The position numbers and the translations under genes are program-made. Under the pieces are notes generated by a model, which was given only the letters and a program-made list of their open reading frames with translations, was not told the origin of the DNA and ran no database searches. A stretch of DNA of 64,000 nucleotides from Brevundimonas sp. M20. Lineage in GTDB: Bacteria > Pseudomonadota > Alphaproteobacteria > Caulobacterales > Caulobacteraceae. How positions within the stretch are numbered: the stretch's first letter is position 1; every line of letters begins with the position of its first letter. The stretch lies in NCBI RefSeq assembly GCF_006547065.1, contig NZ_CP041243.1:1627001-1691000 (forward strand), read 5' to 3'. This document shows, piece by piece, positions 8,695 through 17,594 of the stretch.

Positions 8695-11112
8695 TCACGT
8701 CCCGCGCGGCTTGGCGCGATTCGTGGCCTCGGCGACGGACGGATCTTCGGGCCATGGGTGGCGGGGGTAGCGGCCGCGCATGTCGGCGCGGACATCCTTC
8801 CATGAGCCGGCCCAGAAGCCCGGCAGGTCCTTGGTCATCTGGATCGGGCGGCGGGCTGGCGACAGAAGGGCTAGCGTCAGAGGCGTGCCCCGACCGACCG
8901 TCGGATGGGCCTTCACCCCGAACAGCTCCTGCACCCGGATGTCGACACGCGGCCCGCCCTCGGCGGCGTAGTCGATGGCGGCGGAGCCCAGCGGGGTGTC
9001 CAGCCGCTCGGGCGCCAGCTCGTTCAAGGCGCGTTGGCGGTCCCACGGGATCAGGGCGCGCAGGCCGTCGGCGAGCGGGCCGTCCGCGAGGGCGTCCAGC
9101 GACTGCACCGTCTCCAACAGGGGCCACAGCCAGGTCTCGCGCTCGGCCAGCAGGCCCTCGTCGGACACGTCGGGCCAGCCATCCTCAAGCGCCGACAGGA
9201 AGGCCAGCCGGGCGCGCAAGGCCGAGGCGCGTTCGCCCCAGCGGATCGCCTTCAGTCCGTCCGCCTCGATCTCGCTCTTCAGGGCGGCGGTGATCGCCTT
9301 GCGGTCCGGCGCGCCCATGATCTTCTCGTCGACCACGACGGCGCCGATCCGGCGGATGCGCTTCAGCACCATGCGGCCCGAGGGCTCGCGGGTGAGTCGG
9401 TCCTCGATCTCGAGCCGGTGTTCGAGATCGGCCAGCGCGACCGGCGCGGCCAGGCGGATGCGATCGCGGGCGTCTCCACCGCCCAGCTCGGCGACGGCCA
9501 GCCAACCTTCGCGCGCCATGACGTCGGTGGGTTTAAGGAAGGCGCCCCGGCCGGAGGCCAGCAGGAATTCGCCCGGCTTTCCGCGCGCCCTGGCGACCCG
9601 CTCCGGGAAGGCCTCCGCCAGCAGGCCGCCCGGATCGGGATGCCCTCCCTTCCCGCCCCCCGCCGCCTTCGCCCAACGATCCGCCAGCTTCGCGGCGTCG
9701 CGGGCGCGGGGCGAGCGGTCGCGGTCGAAGCCGCGCAGGCGCTCGGTCAGATCAACAGAGGTTCCGCCGAGGCCCGGTTCGCTGAGCACGGCGGCGATGT
9801 TCGCGCCCAGCAGGGCGTCGCCCCCGTCGCTGGCCACGGCGACCATATGGGCCAGACGCGGCGACAGGGGGATGCGGGTCAGGCGACGGCCGTGGTCGGT
9901 CAGGGCGCCGTCGGCGTCGAGGGCGTCCAGCCGGGTCAGCACCTTGCGCGCCTCGGCGAAGGCGCCGGCGGACGGCGGGTCCAGCAGGGCCAGTCCGTCC
10001 GGCGAGCGCGCGCCCCAACGGGCCAGATCGAGCGCGAAGGCGGTCAGGTCGGCCTCGAGGATTTCCGGGCGCTGGTGCGCGACGAGACCCCGCGTCTGTT
10101 CCTCGTCCCACAGGCGATAGCAGACGCCGGGTTCGACCCGCCCCGCCCGGCCCCGGCGCTGTTCGGCGGAGGAGCGGCTGACCCTGACCGTCGCCAGTCG
10201 GGTCAGGCCGCTGGACGGCTCGAAACGGGGCACGCGGGACAGGCCGCCGTCGATGACCACGCGCACCCCCTCGATGGTCAGGCTGGTCTCCGCGACCGAG
10301 GTGGCCAGAACGATCTTGCGGCGGCCCGGCGCGGCCGGTTCGATAGCCCGGTCCTGCTCGTCCTTGTCGAGGCCGCCATAGAGCTGGACCAGATCGACAT
10401 TGGCCGCGAGGCGGTCGCCGAGGGCGCGGGCGGTGCGATGAATCTCCCCCTGCCCCGGCAGGAAGACGAGGATGGAGCCGGTCTCGTCCGCCAACGCCTG
10501 ACGCACGGCGCGCGCGACGGCGTCCTCGAACCGCTCGGCCGGATTGCGGCCGAGATAGCGGGTCTCGACCGGATACATCCGTCCTTCGGCCTCGATGACC
10601 GGCGCGCCCCTCAGCAACCTCGAGACGCCCGCGATGTCGAGCGTCGCGGACATGACCAGCAGGCGCAGATCATCGCGCAGCAGACCCTGCGCCTCGCGGG
10701 CGAGCGCCAGCCCGAGATCAGCGTCCAGACTGCGTTCATGGAACTCGTCGAACAGGACCGCGCCGACGCCGTCCAGCGCGGGATCGTCCAGAATCATACG
10801 GGTGAAGACCCCCTCGGTGATGACCTCGATCCGGGTCTTCGGGCCGATGCGCGACTGGAGGCGGGTGCGATAGCCGACGGCGCCGCCCGCCTGCTCGCCC
10901 AGCGACGAGGCCATCCGGTCGGCGGCGGCCCGTGCGGCGAGGCGTCGCGGCTCCAGGACCAGCACACGCTGTTCGCCCAGCCAGGGCTGGTCCAGCAGGG
11001 CCAGGGGCACGACCGTGGTCTTGCCCGCCCCCGGAGGCGCGGCCAGCACGGCGACATTGCCTTGCGCGAGCACGGCCTTCAGAGGGTCGATAACGGCGTG
11101 GATCGGTAACAT
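8695..11112 (-). CDS. hrpB: ATP-dependent helicase HrpB
   Basis: A DEAH-type RNA helicase of the HrpB family. The ATG at 11112 was chosen over an upstream in-frame TTG. Walker A APPGAGKTT is at about residues 25-33, the DEFH box (LFDEFHERSLDADLG) near 117, SATLD near 150, and the helicase C domain contains LATSVAETSLTIEG and QRRGRAGR. The C-terminal HrpB-specific region follows, with PDRKAITAAL. The 805 residues match the family. The biological role is poorly defined. The gene is transcribed divergently from the APC permease. Confidence 0.95.
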   Translation of the reverse strand: MLPIHAVIDPLKAVLAQGNVAVLAAPPGAGKTTVVPLALLDQPWLGEQRVLVLEPRRLAARAAADRMASSLGEQAGGAVGYRTRLQSRIGPKTRIEVITEGVFTRMILDDPALDGVGAVLFDEFHERSLDADLGLALAREAQGLLRDDLRLLVMSATLDIAGVSRLLRGAPVIEAEGRMYPVETRYLGRNPAERFEDAVARAVRQALADETGSILVFLPGQGEIHRTARALGDRLAANVDLVQLYGGLDKDEQDRAIEPAAPGRRKIVLATSVAETSLTIEGVRVVIDGGLSRVPRFEPSSGLTRLATVRVSRSSAEQRRGRAGRVEPGVCYRLWDEEQTRGLVAHQRPEILEADLTAFALDLARWGARSPDGLALLDPPSAGAFAEARKVLTRLDALDADGALTDHGRRLTRIPLSPRLAHMVAVASDGGDALLGANIAAVLSEPGLGGTSVDLTERLRGFDRDRSPRARDAAKLADRWAKAAGGGKGGHPDPGGLLAEAFPERVARARGKPGEFLLASGRGAFLKPTDVMAREGWLAVAELGGGDARDRIRLAAPVALADLEHRLEIEDRLTREPSGRMVLKRIRRIGAVVVDEKIMGAPDRKAITAALKSEIEADGLKAIRWGERASALRARLAFLSALEDGWPDVSDEGLLAERETWLWPLLETVQSLDALADGPLADGLRALIPWDRQRALNELAPERLDTPLGSAAIDYAAEGGPRVDIRVQELFGVKAHPTVGRGTPLTLALLSPARRPIQMTKDLPGFWAGSWKDVRADMRGRYPRHPWPEDPSVAEATNRAKPRGT

Positions 11113-11225
11113 CGAGGTGCGGTCTAGCGGCAACGGGCCGGTTCACGAAAGCGTCGTCTCAGGTTCACGCATCGGAAACCGCGTTGCCACCGGCCTTTCA
11201 CGTCGCTAGCGTCCGGCCAAAGCAG

Positions 11226-11264
11226 CGAGAGGGCTGCTCAATAAAGGGTGGCGAGAGGGCTGCC
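11226..11264 (+). promoter_or_regulatory. 13-nt direct repeat in the APC permease leader
   Basis: GCGAGAGGGCTGC occurs at 11226-11238 and 11252-11264, offset by 26 nt, and ends 26 nt upstream of the permease ATG. Each copy can form a small local structure. It may be a tandem operator or an mRNA leader element. No riboswitch class was recognised. Confidence 0.45.
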
Positions 11265-11290
11265 CCGAACCAATGTCGGAGGGGTAATTT

Positions 11291-12859
11291 ATGTGGCGCG
11301 TTAAATCGCTAGACGCGATTCTGGCCACGGCCGAGAAGAAGTCTCTTCATCGGTCGCTGGGTCCGGTCCAACTCACACTTCTGGGGATCGGGGCCATCAT
11401 CGGCACCGGGATCTTCGTTCTGACCGCCGCCGCCTCGCAGAAGGCCGGCCCGGGCATGATGCTCAGCTTCGTCATCGCCGGCGCCGTCTGCGCCGTCGCG
11501 GCGCTCTGCTACTCCGAACTGGCCGCCATGGCTCCCGTCTCGGGCTCTGCCTACACCTACACCTACGCGGTGATGGGCGAACTGCTGGCCTGGTGCGTCG
11601 GCTGGGCGCTGATCCTCGAATACGCCGTGGCCGCCTCGGCCGTCTCGGTCGGCTGGTCGGGATACGTGCTGGGGCTGATCGAGCAGGGATTACATTTCGA
11701 CTTCCCTGACTTGCTTGCCGCCGGTCCGACCTGGACCATGAACGGCTTCATCCCGACGCCGGACTTCTCGGCGGGGATCGTCAACGTTCCGGCGATCATC
11801 GTGGCCCTGGCCGTGACCGGCCTGCTGGTGCTCGGCACCACGGAATCGGCTCGCGTGAACGCCATTCTGGTGCTCATCAAGGTCGCTGCCCTGACGGTCT
11901 TCATCGTCCTGACCCTGCCGGTCATCAAGACCGGAAACCTGTCGCCCTTCGCGCCCAATGGCGCGTTCGGGGCCTATTCGGGGATGGGCATCGTCGGCGC
12001 CGCCGCCTCCATCTTCTTCGCCTATGTCGGCTTCGACGCGGTCTCGACCGCCGCCGAGGAAACCAAGAATCCGCAGAAGAACGTGCCGATCGGCCTGATC
12101 GGATCGCTGGCTTTCTGTACGGTCTTCTACCTGCTCGTCGCACTGGGCGCGGCCGGCGCCATCGGCGCCCAGCCGGTTCTCGGCGCGGCCGGTGAAGCCG
12201 TCCAGCCCGGTTCGCCCGCCTTCGTCGCGGCCTGCGCCCTGGCCGAAAACAGCGAGCGTCTGGTCTGCTCGAACGAGGCCCTGGCTCACGTCCTGCGCGT
12301 GATCGGTCATGAGCAGGTCGGTAACGCCCTGGGCGTCGCCGCCATGCTGGCCCTGCCGTCGGTCATCCTGATGATGATCTATGGCCAGACCCGCATCTTC
12401 TTCGTGATGGCGCGCGACGGTCTGCTGCCGGAAGGCCTGACCAAGATGCACAAGCGCTTCAAGACGCCCTACGTCGTGACCATTTTCACCGGTCTGGCCG
12501 TGGCCATCGGCGCCGCCCTGTTCCCCGTCGGTCAACTGGCCGACATCTCGAACTCGGGCACGCTGTTCGCCTTCTTCATGGTGTCGATCGCCGTGATCAT
12601 CCTGCGTCGGACCGATCCGAACCGCGCCCGCCCGTTCAGGATGCCGCTGGTTTACGTCATCGCGCCGCTCTCGGCCGCGGGCTGTGCGTTCCTGTTCTGG
12701 AACCTGCCGCACGACGCCAAGATGGTGCTGCCGATCTGGGGCGCGATCGGTCTGGTGATCTACTTCGCCTACGGCATCCGCAAGAGCCACCTGGGCCGCG
12801 GTCACGTCGAGGTCCACGAGCAGGACAGCGACATCCCGCCGCCGCCGGCGACGACCTGA
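11291..12859 (+). CDS. APC-superfamily amino acid permease (cationic amino acid transporter type)
   Basis: A 522-residue inner-membrane transporter with about 12 predicted helices. The first helix contains LLGIGAIIGTGIFVLTA (residues 34-50), the substrate-binding GIG/GTGIF signature of APC transporters, followed by YSELAAMAPVSGSAYTYTY. FAYVGFDAVSTAAEETKNPQ is characteristic of the CAT/YfnA subgroup. It is likely a proton-coupled amino acid symporter; the substrate cannot be assigned. GGAGGGG precedes the ATG by about 8 nt, and a 13-nt direct repeat lies in the leader. The gene ends in a strong terminator. Confidence 0.9.
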   Translation: MWRVKSLDAILATAEKKSLHRSLGPVQLTLLGIGAIIGTGIFVLTAAASQKAGPGMMLSFVIAGAVCAVAALCYSELAAMAPVSGSAYTYTYAVMGELLAWCVGWALILEYAVAASAVSVGWSGYVLGLIEQGLHFDFPDLLAAGPTWTMNGFIPTPDFSAGIVNVPAIIVALAVTGLLVLGTTESARVNAILVLIKVAALTVFIVLTLPVIKTGNLSPFAPNGAFGAYSGMGIVGAAASIFFAYVGFDAVSTAAEETKNPQKNVPIGLIGSLAFCTVFYLLVALGAAGAIGAQPVLGAAGEAVQPGSPAFVAACALAENSERLVCSNEALAHVLRVIGHEQVGNALGVAAMLALPSVILMMIYGQTRIFFVMARDGLLPEGLTKMHKRFKTPYVVTIFTGLAVAIGAALFPVGQLADISNSGTLFAFFMVSIAVIILRRTDPNRARPFRMPLVYVIAPLSAAGCAFLFWNLPHDAKMVLPIWGAIGLVIYFAYGIRKSHLGRGHVEVHEQDSDIPPPPATT

Positions 12860-12880
12860 TCCACGGATCAAGGATAACAG

Positions 12881-12910
12881 GAAGGCCCGGGAGCGATCCC
12901 GGGCCTTTTC
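12881..12910 (+). terminator. Rho-independent terminator of the APC permease gene
   Basis: AAGGCCCGGG pairs perfectly with CCCGGGCCTT around AGCGAT, then TTCC. It starts 21 nt after the stop codon. Confidence 0.85.
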
Positions 12911-12945
12911 CTTTGCGCTTCGATCAGGCGACGAAAGTAAAGGGG

Positions 12946-13031
12946 GTGGTGCGGATGAGAGGACTCGAACCTCCACGCCTCGCGGCGCTGGAACCTAAAT
13001 CCAGTGCGTCTACCAGTTCCGCCACATCCGC
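12946..13031 (-). tRNA. tRNA-Leu (anticodon TAG)
   Basis: On the minus strand the acceptor GCGGATG pairs with CATCCGC; A73 and an encoded CCA follow. The anticodon stem-loop is CTGGA-TTTAGGT-TCCAG, giving anticodon TAG. A long class II variable arm (CGCCGCGAGGCG) and the T loop GGTTCGAGTCC are present. The length is 86 nt. Confidence 0.97.
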
Positions 13032-13089
13032 ATAGGTTCTGCGCCGGTCCTAAGGCGCGGCGGCCCGTCGGGCAAGAGGCCCACGCCGG

Positions 13090-14106
13090 TCAATCCTCAA
13101 GCGTGAAGTTCAGCCGCGCGGCCTCGGCGCGGTAGCGTTCCAGCATCCGCGTCCACTGCACCTCATTGGAGGCGGTGATCTCCCTGATCGTGTCCAGACC
13201 CCGGATCGCGGCGGCGCAGGCTGCGGCGGTGTCTCCGGCCTCATCCGCTTCCGCATAGGTCATTATGGCGTCGAGCATCTGTCGCAGGCGCGGCATCTGC
13301 TGGCCCAGTTCACGCGTGACGACGGGATCGCGGGCGGCGCGCAGGGCAAAGGCGTCGCGGGTGGCCTCTGTCCAGACCCCGCCGTCAATAAGTTGCTGGC
13401 CCCACCAATCAGCCATGTGTTCTGAATAGCGGGACGCCGCATTGCCGTGATCCAGCGCCTGCATGCCGACCGTCGAAAAGGCCGTCGTCACGACCCTGGC
13501 CTGTTCGGGATCACTGCAGGCGGAGCGGTCCACGCTAGGCGGCAGTTCGAGCACGGGCTTGAGCGGGCGCGTGACCCGACCGTTCCCCAACGTCTCATTG
13601 ACGTGCTGGACCTCAAGACTGCGGTCGTTGCAGGTCAGGGTGACCGCCACACGGCTGTTGTGGGTCAGGGACAGCGTGACGTCCGAACCGGGCACGTCCC
13701 AGGTCCAGCCGCCGTACTGGCCTTCCCGGCGGTTCCCATACCGGCCCCCCTCGACGATCTCTGTCTCCAGCGCGGCGTAGAGCGCGTCAGCAGCGGCGTA
13801 GCGATCCTCCAACGTAGTTCCCGGTAGCCGCTCGTAGGAGATGGAGGCCGACAGATCATAGATCTGCTGCGTCCGCGCGGTGCGGGTGATGTCAATCCGG
13901 TTGTGAGCGACCTCTTCAGGGTCCAGACCCAGTTGGCTCGGGCCGGTCCAGACCGCGCCGAACTTATGCCCAAGAGCGCCCTGGGCGGTGCAGGTCATCG
14001 CCAGCCTCTCGACCAGAGCCGGACGAAGCGGAGGCGTCTGCATCGCCCGGACGGGCGTCGCCGCCATTCCAGTCGCCGCGACAGCCAGCAGCATATTGCG
14101 AAACAT
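13090..14106 (-). CDS. Hypothetical secreted protein
   Basis: A 338-residue protein with an N-terminal signal peptide (MFRNMLLAVAATGMAATPVRA). Cysteines in TCTAQG, LTCNDRS, SACSDPE and AACAAA suggest periplasmic disulfides. The N-terminal half is predicted to be beta-rich (VTLSLTHNSRVAVTLTC) and the C-terminal half alpha-helical (MLDAIMTYAEADEAGDTAAACAAAI). I do not recognise the family. It lies alone between tRNA-Leu and the divergent SOS-boxed gene. Confidence 0.7.
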   Translation of the reverse strand: MFRNMLLAVAATGMAATPVRAMQTPPLRPALVERLAMTCTAQGALGHKFGAVWTGPSQLGLDPEEVAHNRIDITRTARTQQIYDLSASISYERLPGTTLEDRYAAADALYAALETEIVEGGRYGNRREGQYGGWTWDVPGSDVTLSLTHNSRVAVTLTCNDRSLEVQHVNETLGNGRVTRPLKPVLELPPSVDRSACSDPEQARVVTTAFSTVGMQALDHGNAASRYSEHMADWWGQQLIDGGVWTEATRDAFALRAARDPVVTRELGQQMPRLRQMLDAIMTYAEADEAGDTAAACAAAIRGLDTIREITASNEVQWTRMLERYRAEAARLNFTLED

Positions 14107-14163
14107 TTGTCTGATCCCCCTGCCTCACTGCCTGCCGGGAGACCTTACGGCAAGTGTCAATAA

Positions 14164-14178
14164 GTTCTTGCTTTGTTC
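14164..14178 (+). promoter_or_regulatory. LexA (SOS) box GTTC-N7-GTTC
   Basis: A perfect match to the alphaproteobacterial LexA operator, GTTCTTGCTTTGTTC, centred about 30 nt upstream of the ATG at 14202. The same motif precedes uvrA in this window (38754-38768), which supports its use in this genome. Confidence 0.8.
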
Positions 14179-14201
14179 TCGTTTGCGCGTATCGTTCTCC
14201 T

Positions 14202-15275
14202 ATGGTCGAGACGGCGAAAGGACGGGGTGCGAGGTCGAATGCGACCGGACGCTTTGAGCCCGAAACGGTCGAGGCCTTCGATGACGGCTGGACCGATCAG
14301 GATGCCGAGGCGGCGCCGTTGCGCACCACCCTGACGCCTGAGGCGGCCCGGACGATCATCGCGAGGAACACCAGTCCGGACATCGGTTTCGACCGTTCCA
14401 TCAACCCGTACAAAGGTTGCGAACATGGCTGTATCTACTGTTACGCCCGTCCGTCCCATGCCTGGATGGGCCTATCCCCGGGCCTGGATTTCGAGAGCCG
14501 GCTCTTCTTCAAGCCGGGGGCAGCAGGTCTGCTGGAGCAGGAACTCTGCAAGCCGCGATACGTCTGCAAGCGCATCCACATAGGCGGCAATACCGACCCC
14601 TATCAGCCGGTTGAGCGCGAGCTGAAGTCGACCCGGTCGATTCTGGAGGTGCTGCAACGGTTCAATCACCCGTTCAGCATCATCACCAAGTCGGTGCTGA
14701 TCGCGCGCGACGTGGACATTCTGGGACCGATGGGACGAGACGGGCTGGCCTCGGCCTTCGTCTCGATCACGACGCTGGACCGCAAGCTGGCGCGGGCGAT
14801 GGAGCCGCGCGCTTCGACGCCGGCGAAGCGGCTGGAGGCCATTTCCCGGCTGGCGGATGCGGGCGTGCCGGTCGGAGTGGGCTTCGCGCCGGTCATCCCC
14901 GGGCTGAACGATCATGAGTTGGAGGCCATTCTGGAGGCGGCGGCGAAGGCCGGGGCGACGACAGCCATGTATGTGACCCTGCGTCTGCCGCTGGAGATCA
15001 AGGACCTGTTTCGCGAGTGGCTGGCGGACGCTCGCCCCGACCGGGCGGCGCGGGTGATGTCGCTGGTTCGCCAGACGCGGGGCGGCAAGGATTATGACGC
15101 CGACTGGTCGCATCGGATGAAGGGCACGGGGCCGGTGGCGGAGCTGATCGGGACCCGGTTCAGGGCGGCGGTGAAGCGGTACGGGCTGGATGCCCCGCGC
15201 CATCTGCTGGACGAGACGAAATTCAGGGTGCCGGCCTCGGCGCGCAAACAGATGGATCTGTTCGACGCGGCCTGA
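14202..15275 (+). CDS. PA0069-family radical SAM protein (spore photoproduct lyase-like)
   Basis: A radical SAM enzyme of the PA0069/Rv2578c family, related to spore photoproduct lyase. The N-terminus has the family motif KGRGARSN. The [4Fe-4S] cysteines are in NPYKGCEHGCIYCYARPSH (about residues 70-88, CxxxCxxC). A TIM-barrel core follows, with TDPYQPVE and SITTLD. The length is 357 residues. An in-frame GTG at 14154 would place the SOS box inside the gene, so the ATG at 14202 is chosen. The substrate is unknown; the SOS box suggests a DNA-damage role, an inference from regulation and homology. Confidence 0.88.
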   Translation: MVETAKGRGARSNATGRFEPETVEAFDDGWTDQDAEAAPLRTTLTPEAARTIIARNTSPDIGFDRSINPYKGCEHGCIYCYARPSHAWMGLSPGLDFESRLFFKPGAAGLLEQELCKPRYVCKRIHIGGNTDPYQPVERELKSTRSILEVLQRFNHPFSIITKSVLIARDVDILGPMGRDGLASAFVSITTLDRKLARAMEPRASTPAKRLEAISRLADAGVPVGVGFAPVIPGLNDHELEAILEAAAKAGATTAMYVTLRLPLEIKDLFREWLADARPDRAARVMSLVRQTRGGKDYDADWSHRMKGTGPVAELIGTRFRAAVKRYGLDAPRHLLDETKFRVPASARKQMDLFDAA

Positions 15276-15340
15276 CCTGGCTCTGGACAAGGGTGAGTTC
15301 CGGATGCGAACTGCCAAGGTTGATGTCAGTGAGGCGACCG

Positions 15341-16195
15341 ATGATCCTGCGGAAGACGCGTGCGGCGGGACTGGCGGCGGCCGTGATCCTGCCTATGGCC
15401 CTGACCGCCTGCATGAAGGTCGATGTGCCGGAGCGGGCTTTCTTCTGGCCGGATGCGCGGCTGACGCAGGAGAACATCACGCTGCCCTCAAATCCGCCGC
15501 CGGAGGGGGCCGAAACTGTTGTCCTGGGCTATGCGCAAGGCCCGATCGGGGCGACGCGCGTGCGGTCATCCGAGACGACGCGGCCCCTGATCCTGTTCTG
15601 CGGCGGCAACATGTTCCGGCGTGAGGCGGCGGGCGGGTCGCGCGCCGAGATTCTGGCGCCGTTTGGCGACGCCCTGATGTTCGACTATCCGGGCTATGGC
15701 GGCACCGCCGGTCCGGACAGCTTCGCCAATTTCCGCGCCGTCGGCGAGGTGGTGGCCGATGAGGCCCGGCGGCAGGCGGATGCCGAGGGGCGCCGGCTGA
15801 TCGTCTGGGGCCACTCGCTGGGCGGCATCGTCTGCTCCGAGATGGCGGTGCGCACCCGAGCTGATGTACTGGTGCTGGAGACCACCACGCCGGGCGCACG
15901 GGCGACCGTGAACCAGCAGGTCGGCCTGATGCGGCCCTTCGTGCGCGTGACGCTCGCCCCCGCGCTGGAGGCCGTCGACATCCCGACCGCCCTGAACGGC
16001 TATCCGGGCAAGGTGGTGGTTCTGGAGGCCGGCAAGGACGACACCCTGCCCCCGGCCCTCAGCCGTGACCTGGCCCGGGCTCTTGAGGCGCAGGGCAATA
16101 CGGTCGAACGGATTGTCTTCCCCGCCGCCGGTCACAGCGATGTCGGCCGACAGCCGGACTTCGTGGCGCGTCTTACGGCGGCGTTGGGAAGTTAG
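15341..16195 (+). CDS. Alpha/beta hydrolase lipoprotein
   Basis: The start at ATG 15341 is favoured by GTGAGGCG before it and by the signal sequence MILRKTRAAGLAAAVILPM ending in lipobox LTAC. The alpha/beta-hydrolase fold shows the oxyanion strand LILFCGGN, the nucleophile elbow GHSLGG (Ser near residue 160), an acid in EAGKDDTLP and the catalytic His in AAGHSDV. It resembles the YfhR/BEM46-type hydrolases in envelope location and layout. The substrate is unknown. It converges with the methyltransferase gene, overlapping it by 4 nt. Confidence 0.83.
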   Translation: MILRKTRAAGLAAAVILPMALTACMKVDVPERAFFWPDARLTQENITLPSNPPPEGAETVVLGYAQGPIGATRVRSSETTRPLILFCGGNMFRREAAGGSRAEILAPFGDALMFDYPGYGGTAGPDSFANFRAVGEVVADEARRQADAEGRRLIVWGHSLGGIVCSEMAVRTRADVLVLETTTPGARATVNQQVGLMRPFVRVTLAPALEAVDIPTALNGYPGKVVVLEAGKDDTLPPALSRDLARALEAQGNTVERIVFPAAGHSDVGRQPDFVARLTAALGS

Positions 16196-17439
16196 CGCCG
16201 GAAGACGCTGACCAGTTCGACGTGGGCCGACCAGAGGAACTGGTCCACCGGGGTGACGCTCTCCAGCCGGAAGCCGGCGTCCAGCAGCACGCGGGCGTCG
16301 CGGGCGAAGGTCACCGGATTACATGAGACGTAGACCACGGTCGTGGCCCTGGTCTGGGCGATCTGCTGGGTCTGTTCCAGCGCCCCCGCGCGGGGCGGGT
16401 CCAGCACAATGGCGTCGCAGCCGCGCAGGTCGTACGGGGCCATCGGTCGGCGGAACAGGTCGCGGGCCTGCGCGTCGATGGTCTTGATCTTCTTCGCCGT
16501 TCTGAAGCCGGCCTTCAGCGCCGCGATGGCGGGTGCAGAGCCGTCGGCGGCGATCACGGGCGCGACGGTGGCCAGCGGGAAGGTGAAGGTTCCCGCGCCG
16601 CAGAACAGGTCCGCGATCTTCTTCGCCCCCTTCGCCGCCGCGACGGCGCGGTCGACCATGGCCTGCTCGGCCGGCGGCGCGGCCTGCAGGAAGCCGCCCG
16701 CGGGAATCGGCACCGTGGCCGGGCCAAACTCCACATGCGGCTGGCGCGCCATGACGAGGGTTTCACCCGCCAGGCTGAGGCGGGCCAGATCGGCGGCGGC
16801 CGAGGCCTTGATGGCCTTCATCTGCGCGTCGCGGGACAGGCCTCCGCCCGAGCGGCGCTCGACCCCGGTGACATCCACGTCCAGCCCGTCCAGCGTCAGG
16901 GTGACGTGCAGGGTCGGGGCCGACTTGGGGTGTTCCAGAAACGGCGTGGCCACCCTGGCCAGCGCGGGCAGCGCCGCGACCAGTCGCGGATCGGCGACGG
17001 GGCAGCTGTTCACCTCGACCAGACGCCAGCTCTTGCGCGCCTTGAAGCCCAGAACAGCGCCGCCGTCCGGACCGCGACGGGCGTGGAGGGCCAAGCGGCG
17101 GCGCGACCCGGCGGGCACAGGCACGGTCGGCTCGATCTCGATGTCGATCTTTTCGCGAGCCAAGGCCAGGCGGACCTGTTCGCGCTTCCAGTCCAGATAG
17201 GGCCCGGCCGCCCAGTGCTGCAGCGAGCAGCCGCCGCAGTCGCCGTACTGGGGCGAGACCGGCGCGATCCGGTCGGCGCTGGGGGTGACGACCTCGAGCT
17301 CCTCCAGCCGCCCGTCGCGCACGATCCCGCGCACGGTTTCGCCCGGCAGGGTCAGGGGGGCGAACACGGGGCCTTGGGGCGTTTCGGCGATACCGTCGCC
17401 CTGCCCGCCCACGCGTGAAATGGTCAGCGTTTCCGTCAT
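16192..17439 (-). CDS. Class I SAM-dependent RNA methyltransferase (RumA/TrmA, m5U-type)
   Basis: A 415-residue enzyme of the RNA m5U methyltransferase family. Residues 1-50 form an OB/TRAM-like region (MTETLTISRVGGQGDGIAE). The iron-sulfur cysteines are in YGDCGGCSLQHW and VNSCPVADP. The SAM site is DLFCGAGTFTFPLA, and the catalytic segments are VLDPPRAGA and YVSCNPVTFARD with the nucleophilic cysteine. It probably modifies a uridine in 23S rRNA or tRNA; which one cannot be told. trmFO at 43760 makes tRNA m5U54, so an rRNA target is more likely. Confidence 0.92.
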   Translation of the reverse strand: MTETLTISRVGGQGDGIAETPQGPVFAPLTLPGETVRGIVRDGRLEELEVVTPSADRIAPVSPQYGDCGGCSLQHWAAGPYLDWKREQVRLALAREKIDIEIEPTVPVPAGSRRRLALHARRGPDGGAVLGFKARKSWRLVEVNSCPVADPRLVAALPALARVATPFLEHPKSAPTLHVTLTLDGLDVDVTGVERRSGGGLSRDAQMKAIKASAAADLARLSLAGETLVMARQPHVEFGPATVPIPAGGFLQAAPPAEQAMVDRAVAAAKGAKKIADLFCGAGTFTFPLATVAPVIAADGSAPAIAALKAGFRTAKKIKTIDAQARDLFRRPMAPYDLRGCDAIVLDPPRAGALEQTQQIAQTRATTVVYVSCNPVTFARDARVLLDAGFRLESVTPVDQFLWSAHVELVSVFRR

Positions 17440-17594
17440 CCGGCGCTTCTAGAGGGAAATCCGCGCCGAGCGAAACATGAACGAAGATGAACGGCGCGAT
17501 CAAAGGCCGTTCAGCTTGGCGTCGTCATAAGGGATGCAACAGATGCGGGGCCGGATCGTTCGGTCGTCGTCTGAACCGTTCAAGGATGACGTCC

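Noticed and set aside
8905..11109. Open reading frame of 734 codons opposite hrpB
   Set aside because: Antisense shadow of a well-supported DEAH helicase.
11150..11180. Second SOS box near the hrpB start
   Set aside because: Two GTTC tetramers are present but not 7 nt apart.
14154..14201. GTG start at 14154 for the radical SAM gene
   Set aside because: It would place the LexA box inside the coding region, and the family motif GRGA starts soon after the ATG at 14202.
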